This document shows positions 24,277-32,668 of a stretch of 42,431 nucleotides of DNA, one piece after another; within the stretch, counting starts at the first letter, position 1, and every line of letters begins with the position of its first letter. The stretch covers positions 1-42,431 of the forward strand of contig PNAJ01000049.1 in assembly GCA_003170295.1 (NCBI GenBank). The letters are read 5' to 3'. Position numbers and translations under genes: made by a program. Origin of the DNA: Bryobacterales bacterium. GTDB taxonomy: Bacteria > Acidobacteriota > Terriglobia > Bryobacterales > Bryobacteraceae. Below the pieces are notes generated by a model. That model was not told where the DNA came from and ran no database searches. It worked only from the letters and a program-made list of their open reading frames with translations.

Positions 24277-25485
24277 ATGTATTACATTTCTCGAATTGCC
24301 GGGGCCTTCGCGCTGGCCGCACTCGGAATCGCGGTGTGGTATTCGATTGTACTCGCGCGCGCCGATTCTTACTTCCGCGCCGCGACGCCGGAGACGGTCG
24401 AGAGGGCTGTGGAGATCGCTCCGCGCAATACGGACTACCTCGCGCTTCGTGCTTTGCAACTGGACTACGACGGCGCGGATTCGACGGAGCTGAGGGAGAA
24501 GATTGCCGCGTTGAATCCTTATTCATCTGCGCCTCGCATCAGGCTTGGGCTGGCGGCTGAGATCCAGGGCGATTCGGCGAAGGCGGAACGGTGGCTGCTG
24601 GAGGCGGCTCGAGTGGATCATCAATTCGAGCCGGGTTGGACGCTGGCTAATTTTTATTTCCGTGCGGAGAGGCGTGAGGAGTTCTGGACTTGGATGCGCT
24701 TCGCGCTGGAGGTGTCGTATGGCGATCGTACTCCGGCGTTCGATCTCTGCTGGCGCGCGAGTTCGGATGCGGGGAAGATTCTGCAGCGTGGGATTCCGGA
24801 TCGGCATGAGGTGGTTGCTGCGTACTTGGTTTATTTGTTGCGAACAGAGCCGCCTCAAAGGCGGCTGCCGCCACGAATGGCCACCCCACAAGACGTCGGA
24901 ACTCAGGGGGTGGTGGACGTCGCTCGACGGCTTGCGGCGTATCATGATGGGTCCGATTTACCAATGCTTTTCGGTGCTTGCGATCGGTTGCTGGCGGCTC
25001 GCGATTCTGCCGCGGTTGAGGTTTGGCAGATGATGGGGCAGGCTGCGCCGGCGGGGATTTTCAACGGCGATTTTTCTACTGTGCCTTTGAACCATGGCTT
25101 CGACTGGCGGCTGATCGAATCTCCGGGAGTGACGCATGTGAGTTTGAGCGCGCCTTCAGGACATCGCATCGCGTTCAGCGGTCAACAGGCGGAATCCTGC
25201 TCTTTGCTCGCGCAGGCATTGGATCTCAAAGCGGGGAAACATTACCGGCTTCACTGGGAAGCGCGGACGGCGGACATGAAATCGCCATCGGGTCTTCAAT
25301 GGCGGGTCGGCGGTCAACACGCTGCACTTTTCCCGAGTGAGGATTGGACGCCGGGCGAGTTGACGATGGCAGCGACGGAAGTTTTCCAGGTTCTCGAACT
25401 CGCGTACCAACGTCCGATTGGCGAATCTCGCACGGAGGGGAATGTCGAGCTGCGCCAAATTCGCCTGGTTGAGGTTGCGCCTTGA
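24277..25485 (+). CDS. membrane-anchored TPR protein with C-terminal beta-sandwich-like domain
   Basis: A protein of about 402 residues, unrecognised as a named family. An N-terminal transmembrane helix (about 5-27, ISRIAGAFALAALGIAVWYSIVLA) is followed by TPR-like helices (about 30-150; AVEIAPRNTDYLALRALQLDYDG, RIRLGLAAEIQGDSAKAERWLLEAARVD). After a helical region, residues from about 250 read as beta strands with a jelly-roll feel (IFNGDFSTVPLNHGFDWRLI, HYRLHWEARTADM), reminiscent of carbohydrate-binding-like domains. Residues near 195-205 (PPQRRLPPRMATPQ) are encoded by a hairpin repeat inserted in frame. The ATG at 24277 was chosen because the helix starts there; upstream in-frame GTG codons are possible. 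The gene overlaps the downstream ligase-like gene by four bases. Confidence 0.78.
   Translation: MYYISRIAGAFALAALGIAVWYSIVLARADSYFRAATPETVERAVEIAPRNTDYLALRALQLDYDGADSTELREKIAALNPYSSAPRIRLGLAAEIQGDSAKAERWLLEAARVDHQFEPGWTLANFYFRAERREEFWTWMRFALEVSYGDRTPAFDLCWRASSDAGKILQRGIPDRHEVVAAYLVYLLRTEPPQRRLPPRMATPQDVGTQGVVDVARRLAAYHDGSDLPMLFGACDRLLAARDSAAVEVWQMMGQAAPAGIFNGDFSTVPLNHGFDWRLIESPGVTHVSLSAPSGHRIAFSGQQAESCSLLAQALDLKAGKHYRLHWEARTADMKSPSGLQWRVGGQHAALFPSEDWTPGELTMAATEVFQVLELAYQRPIGESRTEGNVELRQIRLVEVAP
24848..24866. repeat. GC-rich hairpin repeat inside a coding region
   Basis: AGCCGCCT (24848-24855) and AGGCGGCT (24859-24866) form a perfect 8-bp stem with a three-base CAA loop. It lies in the middle of the TPR/beta-sandwich gene and keeps the frame. 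Its style matches hairpins found between genes elsewhere in the window (27564-27580, 34824-34869), so it may be a repeat that entered a coding sequence. Confidence 0.5.
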
Positions 25486-26573
25486 TCTGGATCGTCGGGG
25501 TGGTGCTGGCGGCCGGAATTCTGATGATGCGCGTCGAGTCGCGATGGGCGTTGACGGCGTTTGAGACGGCTTTGGTTACGCTGGCGGCGGTCGCGATCGT
25601 GCGCCAACGTTTCGTGTTGCGTGTTCATCCGATTGGCGGGCTGCTGGCGGCGGCGGTTCTGTGGGGACTGGCGCAAGTTGCGATGGGCGCCACTGTCGAC
25701 CCGCAAAGGACGCTCGAATCGTCGCTTGGCTGGGCGGCGAACTGCGCGGCATTTTCTCTGGCTTTGCGGCTCGCGGGAGATCGTGCGCGCCGGCAGAAGT
25801 TTTTGACCGCTCAGTTGATCTTCGGATTGCTGGTCGCGATTGGAGCGGTGATCGCGCTGTTTACGATCGGGTCGCTGGGGCCGTTCGTGTACCGCAACCA
25901 ATTCGCGGCGTTTATCGAGCCGGCGCTGGGCTTGGCGATTGCGGCGGCGATTAGGGACCGGAGGCGGCCGTTGTTGTGGGTGTTTATTGCCGCGGCGCTG
26001 TTTGCATCAGTGGTCGCATCGGGATCGCGTGCGGGGTCGATCATCTGTTTGGCGATGCTGATCGCGATGCCGTTGTTCGCGTATTTTCGAGGCGTGATTT
26101 CCGCGCGTTCCCTGATTCGCGTAGCGGTGCTGGGTGCGGCGTCCGCGTTGGCGCTGGTCGCGGTGGCGGGATGGCAGACGATCTGGGATCGGTTGCAGGA
26201 ACCGAATCCGTATTCGGTGCGCGCCGATCTGAATCGATCGTCGCTCGCGATGATTCGCGACCGGCCGATCGAGGGATTTGGACTGGGCACGTGGTCCTCG
26301 GCGTATCCGCGATATGCGCTTTTCGACGATGGAAATTTTGTCAATCAGGCTCACAACGACTGGGCGCAATGGGCTGTCGAGGGGGGATTGCCGCTCTTTT
26401 TAGTGATGCTGGGAGTTGTCGCGATGCTTGCGCCCGCAGCTGTGAGGTCGTTATGGGGGATCGGATTGATGGCGGTGTTTGTGCATGCGATGGTGGATTA
26501 TCCGTTCGAGCAGAGGCCGGCGCTGGCGGCGTATTTGTTCGCGATGATGGGGGTGCTGGCGGCGGAGGAGTGA
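25482..26573 (+). CDS. O-antigen ligase-like membrane protein (Wzy_C)
   Basis: A 363-residue polytopic protein starting at TTG 25482, which overlaps the previous stop as TTGA. About ten hydrophobic helices are visible. The periplasmic loop (about 235-300) carries RADLNRSSLAMIRDRPIEGFGLGTWSSAYP and FVNQAHNDWAQWAVEGG; the QAHNDW histidine is the conserved residue of the O-antigen ligase family. ASGSRAGSIICL (near 180) is also typical. It could ligate or polymerise the glycan made by the adjacent operon, which already encodes its own Wzy-like protein, or glycosylate exported proteins. It is co-transcribed with the membrane TPR protein, an association recurrent among ligase-like O-glycosylation proteins. 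Confidence 0.87.
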   Translation: MIWIVGVVLAAGILMMRVESRWALTAFETALVTLAAVAIVRQRFVLRVHPIGGLLAAAVLWGLAQVAMGATVDPQRTLESSLGWAANCAAFSLALRLAGDRARRQKFLTAQLIFGLLVAIGAVIALFTIGSLGPFVYRNQFAAFIEPALGLAIAAAIRDRRRPLLWVFIAAALFASVVASGSRAGSIICLAMLIAMPLFAYFRGVISARSLIRVAVLGAASALALVAVAGWQTIWDRLQEPNPYSVRADLNRSSLAMIRDRPIEGFGLGTWSSAYPRYALFDDGNFVNQAHNDWAQWAVEGGLPLFLVMLGVVAMLAPAAVRSLWGIGLMAVFVHAMVDYPFEQRPALAAYLFAMMGVLAAEE

Positions 26574-26706
26574 AGAGGGAACGGGAAGTCGCCCCACTGG
26601 GCTCGGCAACGATAGGCTTAACGTCGCACTAAACGGCAGCAACGCTTCACTGCGGGTGGTAGGCGATAACATACTTTCGTCTAGTAAAGCGGTGGCTTGA
26701 AAAGCC

Positions 26707-27450
26707 TCAATATCTCAATTTAGGGCGACGCTCGGTATCGCGCTCGACCTGATGCACGATTGTTGAAACCGCGTCAGCGAAGTCCGGCGGAAGGCGCACC
26801 GACAACAGCAACAGATCGGGCGGCGCATGGTCGATGAGGATGGCCACGCCATCTATTGCGCCGTCGCTCTTCCTCAGCCCCCAATAGGTACCCAACCCAT
26901 CTGTCCGTGCGGGAGTCGCGTATTCAACGATCGTCTTGCTCTTGTACATCAACTTATCTCCGGGGTACGGCCCAGCGACGAATTTCTCATCGGGGAACAT
27001 CTTTGTCACACCCTCGGCGAATGCCTTGAAATCTGGGAAGACTCGCATAATGATCTCGGCAACGCTAAATCTTCCCGACGTGTCGCCAATTCTGTGGGTC
27101 ACATGAACCACTGGGCCTCGAAATCCGGGCCATGCACTTGAAAAGTACTTCCCCCGGTCGATGGGTTCGGAAGTCACGAATAGCTGGTCGCCGCCGGAGC
27201 CGACGGTCCCGAAGCAATACCACCCACGCGGAGCGAGGACGCCAAGTCCATCTCCCGATCCGTAATAAGTAAGCTTCGCGGCGATTCCGGGACTGGTTGG
27301 TACGGATGCGCTTGAAGCCTTCGGCTCCTCCAGGGACACCTGGCCACCGGTTTGGCATCCGACAAACGGAACTGAGACCGGCGTTTGCTGCGCGTTGAGT
27401 GCTCCCGCAATAAGGATCAGTACTGCGGGCGAAAACCCTCCTCTGATCAT
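26707..27450 (-). CDS. secreted protein of unknown function
   Basis: A 247-residue protein that I do not recognise. Residues 1-20 form a signal peptide (GGFSPAVLILIAGALNAQ). The mature protein begins TPVSVPFVGCQTGGQ with one Cys, followed by another in GWYCFGTVGSGGDQLFV. It appears mixed alpha/beta and globular, with a DFKAFAEGVTKMFPDEKF helix and a KTIVEYATPARTDGLGTYW segment, and no catalytic triad or metal motif is obvious. It is a single gene, convergent with the O-antigen-ligase-like gene (133 bp between stops, with no clear terminator), and is preceded by a 242-bp gap that holds hairpin repeats. Confidence 0.8.
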   Translation of the reverse strand: MIRGGFSPAVLILIAGALNAQQTPVSVPFVGCQTGGQVSLEEPKASSASVPTSPGIAAKLTYYGSGDGLGVLAPRGWYCFGTVGSGGDQLFVTSEPIDRGKYFSSAWPGFRGPVVHVTHRIGDTSGRFSVAEIIMRVFPDFKAFAEGVTKMFPDEKFVAGPYPGDKLMYKSKTIVEYATPARTDGLGTYWGLRKSDGAIDGVAILIDHAPPDLLLLSVRLPPDFADAVSTIVHQVERDTERRPKLRY

Positions 27451-27563
27451 GCCTATCAGTATGCGGCAGGAAACGCCGAAAATTCTAGGTCTGCCGTCAA
27501 CTTCCCATAATCCCTACGTTATGTTTATTCTTGCCTAACCCTGATTGCTCTGGCTTTCCTCCC

Positions 27564-27639
27564 GCAGGGCATGGCCCTGCGCCACTGGGGTTGCAACAAA
27601 GCTGGCAAAAGAGTCCGTAAAAACCACCGCTTCCTGCGG
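27564..27639. repeat. two intergenic hairpin repeats
   Basis: The 242-bp gap 27451-27692 holds no gene that I can support. It contains GCAGGGC-ATG-GCCCTGC (27564-27580), a perfect 7-bp stem, and CCGC-TTCCT-GCGG (27627-27639), followed by TCGCGGCTCGG. Both look like REP-type sequences; neither is followed by a T-run. Confidence 0.5.
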
Positions 27640-27692
27640 TCGCGGCTCGGTAGATCGCTCGTCCGGCTCAGGGATTGTGAGATACATAAGAG

Positions 27693-28772
27693 CTACTTCT
27701 TCACCAACACAACATCCGCTTGCCGGACTTTTCCCGCGTTTGGCTCGGTCTGAAAATTTACTTCCAGCAGATTGAAGGCGGATCCGGGGATCAGCTCGAT
27801 GGTGCCCTTGGTGCCGTCGCTGGTGACGAGGTTGAAAACCTGATTGCGGGTGGGCTGCAAATCTCCGGAGAAATCGAATCGCAGAACCGGGTCGCCGGTC
27901 GAGCCGGGTGGAAGTTTGAAGCGGGCGAACAAGGTGCCTTTCGCTTTCCCGTTCTCCTCATTCACCAGCACGTCCATGAGTTCAGGCTGCGCGCCGTGAA
28001 AGAGGCGGTTGGTTTGCGGAAGTGTCCACGCTCCGATGTAGCGAGCCAGAGGAACCGGCGTTACGGTGGGCGGCGCGGGGGCGGGATTGGTGAGCGTCGC
28101 GGGGGGCACGCCTGCGGGGACCGCGGTCAATGGCGTGGCTGTTCCTGCCGCGCCCTCGCCGATTTTTCGATAGTATTCGGCCCACGCGGCGGCTTCGCGG
28201 CCAGTATCCTCCGCTGCGTCTCTGAGGCCTTGGAGCATGGCACGCGAGGGATCGAGAGCTTTGGCGCGCGCCTGCTCCATTGCTTCCGACGACGCGCTCA
28301 CCGCATCCGTGGCCTTTTTCCGCTGCGCGATCGCGAGCGACAGCGCGTCGAGTGCGAGCCGCTCCCGCCCCAGCGCTTGCCGCAACTCCTGGATCCCTTT
28401 ATCCGGATTGTTGGCGAAGGTATCGATGGTCCTCGCCACCGTGGCGGTTTCCGAGGCTACGAATTGCGCATCGGACTTAGTGGATGTCGCGGGCGATTCC
28501 GGATTCCATGCGGCGGTTTCGAGCCACGAGACCTCCGGGGCCTCGTCCAGGAACATCCCTTCGAGAAACGTTTTGCGCGCGGCCGCGCACTTCGCCGCTT
28601 CCGCTGCCATCCGATCGGTGCGCTGGGCGATGGGCGCTCCCCCGACGGAGGCTTCGCGCTCGAGATTCGGATCCGCCTCCCGCCATGCGCGATAAGCCGC
28701 GCGGTAATCGTCGCGGGAACGCTGTGCGAGCGACAGCATGGCAACCACAATCAGGAGAGCGGCGCGCTTCAC
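27693..28772 (-). CDS. secreted protein, coiled-coil N-terminal half with C-terminal beta domain
   Basis: A 359-residue protein starting at GTG 28772, with AAGGAGA seven bases upstream and a GTGA overlap with the preceding stop. An open frame continues to 29348 but is the shadow of the upstream gene. Residues 1-17 are a signal peptide (RAALLIVVAMLSLAQ). Residues 20-190 are helical and Ala/Glu/Arg-rich (YRAAYRAWREADPNLE, DDAAEDTGREAAAWAEYYR-like). A Pro/Ala/Thr linker (about 200-232, NPAPAPPTVTPVP) precedes a beta-rich C-terminal domain of about 125 residues with YIGAWTLPQTNR and RFDFSGDLQPTRNQVF. The family is unknown to me. It is third in an operon after the S9 peptidase and another secreted coiled-coil protein. 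Confidence 0.82.
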   Translation of the reverse strand: MKRAALLIVVAMLSLAQRSRDDYRAAYRAWREADPNLEREASVGGAPIAQRTDRMAAEAAKCAAARKTFLEGMFLDEAPEVSWLETAAWNPESPATSTKSDAQFVASETATVARTIDTFANNPDKGIQELRQALGRERLALDALSLAIAQRKKATDAVSASSEAMEQARAKALDPSRAMLQGLRDAAEDTGREAAAWAEYYRKIGEGAAGTATPLTAVPAGVPPATLTNPAPAPPTVTPVPLARYIGAWTLPQTNRLFHGAQPELMDVLVNEENGKAKGTLFARFKLPPGSTGDPVLRFDFSGDLQPTRNQVFNLVTSDGTKGTIELIPGSAFNLLEVNFQTEPNAGKVRQADVVLVKK

Positions 28773-29458
28773 GGCTGTCTCCTTCGGCCTGGATTTATGA
28801 TTGCGCACTCGGTCGCGGCACGCGAAATGCGCGCGGCGTAATACGAGGTCCACTTGACCGCTTCCGCATCCAGCAGCGCGGATTCGTTTTCGAGTGCTGT
28901 CTGGCGGTCCTGATAGGCGATCACGAGATCGCCCAACGAAGCGACGATGGAATCTCTGCGCCCGGCCTGCTCCTCCGATTTCGAGGCGCGGTCCTTGATC
29001 ATGCGTGAGAGCTCGACCAGCACCTGCTCCGCGGCGGCGAGCTCCGCACGCTTCCGCATGCTCTCTTTCAAATCTGCGATCTGCGCGTCGATGGCGGTGC
29101 GTTCCTGATCGGCCTCCGCTCGCTCCGTGTTCCATCCACCGGCCAGCGCCGCGTGTGCCGCAAGCACGCGCTTGGCCGCCTCGGTATCGTCCTTGGCCTT
29201 CGCGGCTGCCGCCTTCAAATACGCCGACAACGCGGAAAGACGGGCATCCGACGCGTGGCTGACTTCCTCCACTGCGGCGCGAGAGTTTGGATCGCACGGC
29301 AGCAGACGCGCGATCCTCGGCTCCAGTTTTTTGGCCAGCGCTTCCCAATCCGCCGCGGCTTTATCGGTAGTCTGGCGAAGGGCGGCGAGCTGGTCCGCTG
29401 GTTTATCCTGTGCCCTGGCGATGGCCAGAAATAGGAATAACGAAAGGAAACGGGTCAT
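28769..29458 (-). CDS. secreted alpha-helical coiled-coil protein
   Basis: A 229-residue protein with a signal peptide (about 1-16, FLSLFLFLAIARAQ). The mature part is almost entirely helical, rich in Ala, Glu, Lys and Arg with heptad-like spacing (RQTTDKAAADWEALAKKLEP, AQIADLKESMRKRAELAAAEQVLVELSRMI). Two cysteines are visible, Cys55 in LLPCDPNS and one near the C terminus in ATECAIINPG, which could pair in the periplasm. No enzymatic motif is present. It starts five bases after the S9 peptidase stop and overlaps the next gene by four bases, so the three are one operon. It may form a periplasmic scaffold with the following protein, which has a similar helical half; this is inference. Confidence 0.8.
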   Translation of the reverse strand: MTRFLSLFLFLAIARAQDKPADQLAALRQTTDKAAADWEALAKKLEPRIARLLPCDPNSRAAVEEVSHASDARLSALSAYLKAAAAKAKDDTEAAKRVLAAHAALAGGWNTERAEADQERTAIDAQIADLKESMRKRAELAAAEQVLVELSRMIKDRASKSEEQAGRRDSIVASLGDLVIAYQDRQTALENESALLDAEAVKWTSYYAARISRAATECAIINPGRRRQP

Positions 29459-29462
29459 TTAT

Positions 29463-31922
29463 CTATTCGATCGCGCCCACCTTCGCAGCCTTGGGGATGG
29501 TTGGATTCTTGACGTACTTATCGAACCACTGGAATTTCTCCCAGAGGATGTGCTCGATGGTTTCCTTGGCGCGATAGCCGTGTGCTTCGTCGGGCAGGAA
29601 GACCAGGCGCACGATGGCTTTGTTGCCGCGAAGGGCCTGATACATGCGGTCGCTCTGGATGGGGAAGGTGCCGGAGTTATCGTCCGCTTCGCCGTGGATC
29701 AGCAGGATCGGGTCCTTGATCTTGTCGGCAAAAAGGAACGGCGACATATTAAGGTAGGTGTCGCGCGCCTCCCAGATGGTCCGCTCCTCGGTCTGAAAAC
29801 CGAAAGGAGTCAGCGTGCGGTTGTAAGCGCCGCTCTCGGCGATTCCGGCGCGGAACAGATTACAGTGCGCCAGAAGATTGGCCGTCATGAAGGCTCCGTA
29901 GCTGTGCCCGCCCACGCCTACGCGGTTCGGATCGATGACGCCCATCGAAGCGGCCTTGTCGATTGCGGCCTTCGCGTCGGCCACGATCTGCTCCACATAC
30001 GTGTTGTTCACGACGTCGATGGTTCCCACAACCGGCATCGCGGCGTTTTCCATAACCGCGTAGCCTTCGAGCAGAAAGAACAGCTCCGAGTATCCGGTGA
30101 TGGTTGTGAAGCGCTGGGTCGAGCCTTGGATCTGGCCGGCCGTATCGGCGTCGTTAAACTCGCGCGGATAGGCCCACACTACGGCGGGAAGTTTCGTGCC
30201 CGGTTTGTAATCGGGAGGCAGGTAGAGCTCCATCGAGAGGGGAACACCGTCGGCGCGCTTGTAAGTCACCAGTTGCTTGGTGATGCGGCGGAGCTGCGGC
30301 GCAGGATCTTTGAACGACGTCAGCGCCGTGACTTTCGCGCCGTTGTGGAGATAATAATTCGGCGGCTCCGAAGGACTCTCGCGGCGCGTGATGAACTGCG
30401 TGCCGGTGTCGTCGAGCACGGCGTCAACCACCTCGTAGACATCGGGCGACGATTGGAAAATCCGCTCCGATCGCAGCGTGTTTAAGTTGAAACGATCGAG
30501 AAACGGATGGTCGCCAGTAGGGGAAGCGCCCGCGCCCTCGAGCAGAATCGAATCGCCCGATTGAACGATCTTGCCATTACCACCGCCTCCTCGTCCTCCA
30601 CCACCACCGCCGCGACCACCACCGCCGCCGGCTGTCGATACGGGGGTTCCGGGGTCCTTATAACGATCCTGCGAATTGCGGCTCCAGATCAGCTTCGCTT
30701 CTGTGGCAGGCTTCGCGGGGTCGATTTTGAACGTGCGTACGATGCGCGTGATGCGGGCGCTATCTTCCACCAGCGCAAAATCCTTGCCGAACTGCATGCC
30801 GGAGAAACGTTCCTGCGTCTTGACGATTTCCGACGGCTCGCCGTTGAAGGGCGCACGCAGAGCCAGCACGCTGTCGCGGTTGGGAACCTTTTCGCGAGGA
30901 TTGCCGCCGTCGAGCGCCTCGACATACATCAGCGACGCGGGCTCATTCGGCATCCAGCGGAACTGGCGCGGTCCGGGCTGCACGCCGCCGCCGCGCGACG
31001 CGGTTTTTGGCGTCGGCACGCTGGCTACTTTGTGAACCATCACGCCGGCCTGGTTCCAGATTTCGACTTCTTTCGGAAATTCGCGCGCGGGATGCAGATA
31101 GGAGAACGGACGATGCTCGCGCGTGATGAGCATATACTTGCCGTCGGTTGAAAGACTCACGCCCTCGAAAATTCCGGGCTTGCCGAGCGGTGTCACTTTG
31201 CCGCTGGCCGTATCGATCGAGACGAGCTGCGCGGTCGCGTAGTATTCGTAAAGCTCCTCGTCATGAGGATTCTGCAAAAGATCCTCATACGTCGCGACGC
31301 CGCCGGCGTTGCCATCGCTCTCCTGCACGTGCGGGCCTTTCGGAACGCGCGGTTCCGCAGGCGCGGGGCCTCGTCCAGCAGGGACCGTTTTCACGATGAT
31401 GGTCTTGTTATCGGGCATCCAATCGATGGGATCGCCGTTAACGGCGTTCAACTTCACTGCGGCGACCTTGTGCGTCTTGCCGGTGACCGGATCGCCGAGC
31501 CACAACTCGATTCCATTGGCGACCGTGTTCGAGAACGCGAACTGCTTCCCATCGGGCGACCAGCGGAGCGGACCAGCCTGCGCATTGGGCGGCAGTGCGA
31601 GCCTCGTCTTCGTTCCTTCCGGCAGCTTGACCAGCTCGACCGACAAGCTGTGCGGCGCCAGGTGCAGTCCGTTGGTGCGCGGATCGATGCGCATGCCGGC
31701 AAGCCGGAGCATCGGCTCCGACACTTCGGCGATCGAAGGATAGCGCGCGGCTTGCGACAAGGATGCATATGTCTTCGTCGGATTGACGGCCAGCATCGGC
31801 GTGGCGGGCGCGTTCAGGATTTCTAGAACTTCCTTCGGAGGCTTTTGATACAGGACTTCGTCGGCCTGTACAGGGGCGAGGATAAGAATCGCGAAAGTGA
31901 GCGGAGTTAGTGTGCGGCGCAT
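29463..31922 (-). CDS. exported S9 family prolyl-oligopeptidase-like serine peptidase
   Basis: An 819-residue secreted peptidase. Signal peptide residues 1-20 (TPLTFAILILAPVQA). A beta-propeller-like N-terminal part (about 80-560) with repeated strand motifs such as GPLRWSPDGKQFAF and LSTDGKYMLITREHRP precedes a C-terminal alpha/beta hydrolase domain. The triad is visible: Ser674 in GGHSYG, Asp747/748 in HGEADDNSG and His781 in PDEAHGY. Near residues 435-457 lies an exceptional glycine/arginine-rich loop made of GGGGGRG repeats, probably a flexible propeller insertion. It probably degrades short peptides in the periplasm. It is the first gene of an operon with two secreted helical proteins. 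Glutamyl- or prolyl-specificity cannot be decided from sequence. Confidence 0.92.
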   Translation of the reverse strand: MRRTLTPLTFAILILAPVQADEVLYQKPPKEVLEILNAPATPMLAVNPTKTYASLSQAARYPSIAEVSEPMLRLAGMRIDPRTNGLHLAPHSLSVELVKLPEGTKTRLALPPNAQAGPLRWSPDGKQFAFSNTVANGIELWLGDPVTGKTHKVAAVKLNAVNGDPIDWMPDNKTIIVKTVPAGRGPAPAEPRVPKGPHVQESDGNAGGVATYEDLLQNPHDEELYEYYATAQLVSIDTASGKVTPLGKPGIFEGVSLSTDGKYMLITREHRPFSYLHPAREFPKEVEIWNQAGVMVHKVASVPTPKTASRGGGVQPGPRQFRWMPNEPASLMYVEALDGGNPREKVPNRDSVLALRAPFNGEPSEIVKTQERFSGMQFGKDFALVEDSARITRIVRTFKIDPAKPATEAKLIWSRNSQDRYKDPGTPVSTAGGGGGRGGGGGGRGGGGNGKIVQSGDSILLEGAGASPTGDHPFLDRFNLNTLRSERIFQSSPDVYEVVDAVLDDTGTQFITRRESPSEPPNYYLHNGAKVTALTSFKDPAPQLRRITKQLVTYKRADGVPLSMELYLPPDYKPGTKLPAVVWAYPREFNDADTAGQIQGSTQRFTTITGYSELFFLLEGYAVMENAAMPVVGTIDVVNNTYVEQIVADAKAAIDKAASMGVIDPNRVGVGGHSYGAFMTANLLAHCNLFRAGIAESGAYNRTLTPFGFQTEERTIWEARDTYLNMSPFLFADKIKDPILLIHGEADDNSGTFPIQSDRMYQALRGNKAIVRLVFLPDEAHGYRAKETIEHILWEKFQWFDKYVKNPTIPKAAKVGAIE

Positions 31923-32020
31923 GTTGTGAATCCTCTCTGCGAGCAGTGAGAAGATTCAGTTTACTGCAAATAGTCCGCGAAGGGCACTGCGCCTGCCAGC
32001 GAGTTTTTTCAGCACCCTCC

Positions 32021-32509
32021 CTAGTTGGCCAGCAACTTCAGCCAGCTCTCGGCAATCCTCCGGTGCTCCGTGCCGCCGGTGGCAAGATACGCCTCCACTT
32101 CAGAGCGGGCTTCGACGGTCGACCCTTGATGCGCCAGCACGTCCGCCGCGCCCAAGTGTGCTTCCGGATACGTGCGGGCCGCGCGATGGAGACAATAGAG
32201 AGCCTCGGCGGTGTAATGATACTGGCGCGCCAGGGTCCAGCCAAGGACGAACTGCGCGCGAGAGTTTGCGGGGTCGAGCTCCAGCGATTCGCGCGCCGCC
32301 CATTCCGCTTGCTGCAAGCGATTCAGTGAGAGCAGAGCGAAACTCACATTCACCCGAGCCTCCGCCGACTTGGGATTCTGTGCCGCTGCACCCCAAAGCT
32401 CCGCGAGGGTTTTCTCCGGCTGGTTGGTGTTCAATTCGAGTTGTGACAGAGAAATAGACTGCGCGGAAAGGGCCAGAGAGCAGAGAGCCCCAAGAATCGC
32501 AATTCGCAT
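32021..32509 (-). CDS. small exported TPR protein
   Basis: A 162-residue protein with a signal peptide (about 1-16, AILGALCSLALSAQS). Three to four TPR-like units follow: PEKTLAELWGAAAQNPKSAEARVNVSFALLSL, NRLQQAEWAARESLELDPANSRAQFVLGW, YHYTAEALYCLHRAARTYPEAHLGAADVL and TVEARSEVEAYLATG. It resembles the repeat segments of larger TPR proteins common in this type of genome. No enzymatic domain is present. It lies 98 bp upstream of the S9 peptidase, in the same orientation. A coding-like fragment without a start (32522-32668) ends 12 bases upstream, so it may once have been the second gene of another operon. Confidence 0.8.
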   Translation of the reverse strand: MRIAILGALCSLALSAQSISLSQLELNTNQPEKTLAELWGAAAQNPKSAEARVNVSFALLSLNRLQQAEWAARESLELDPANSRAQFVLGWTLARQYHYTAEALYCLHRAARTYPEAHLGAADVLAHQGSTVEARSEVEAYLATGGTEHRRIAESWLKLLAN

Positions 32510-32521
32510 GGGACAGTTTTG

Positions 32522-32668
32522 TCAGGAATCCGTGCGGCGGACAAGACGCCAAAGTTCGATTTTGTACTGGTACTCGGCATTTTCGCCACGTGGGTCGTAT
32601 GGCTCGCCTCTCGAGACCGTCGGATCTACGCCGTTACCGAACGAAGGCGGAAGTAGATGCCGCGTTTT
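32522..32668 (-). pseudogene. possible 3' remnant of a gene, no start codon
   Basis: A minus-strand frame ending at TGA (32524-32522) encodes about 48 residues with a plausible protein-like tail (PYDPRGENAEYQYKIELW, then RLVRRTDS). It is offset from the HEPN frame, begins after a TAG at about 32668 inside the HEPN 3' end, and has no start codon. The composition looks coding rather than random, and it stops 12 bases before the small TPR gene, as an operon neighbour would. It may be the surviving 3' end of a gene cut by insertion of the DUF262-HEPN module. Chance cannot be excluded. Confidence 0.35.

Noticed and set aside
27693..29348. A single 551-codon minus-strand gene covering two secreted coiled-coil proteins
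   Set aside because: Its upstream third is an out-of-frame shadow of the 28769-29458 gene, with an Arg/Gly-rich composition. A GTG at 28772 with a good Shine-Dalgarno and signal peptide marks the true start.
29127..30485. Long plus-strand open frame (452 codons) opposite the S9 peptidase operon
   Set aside because: It is antisense to well-supported secreted genes, has no ribosome-binding site, crosses a gene boundary and has an Arg/His/Val-rich composition typical of GC-rich shadow frames.
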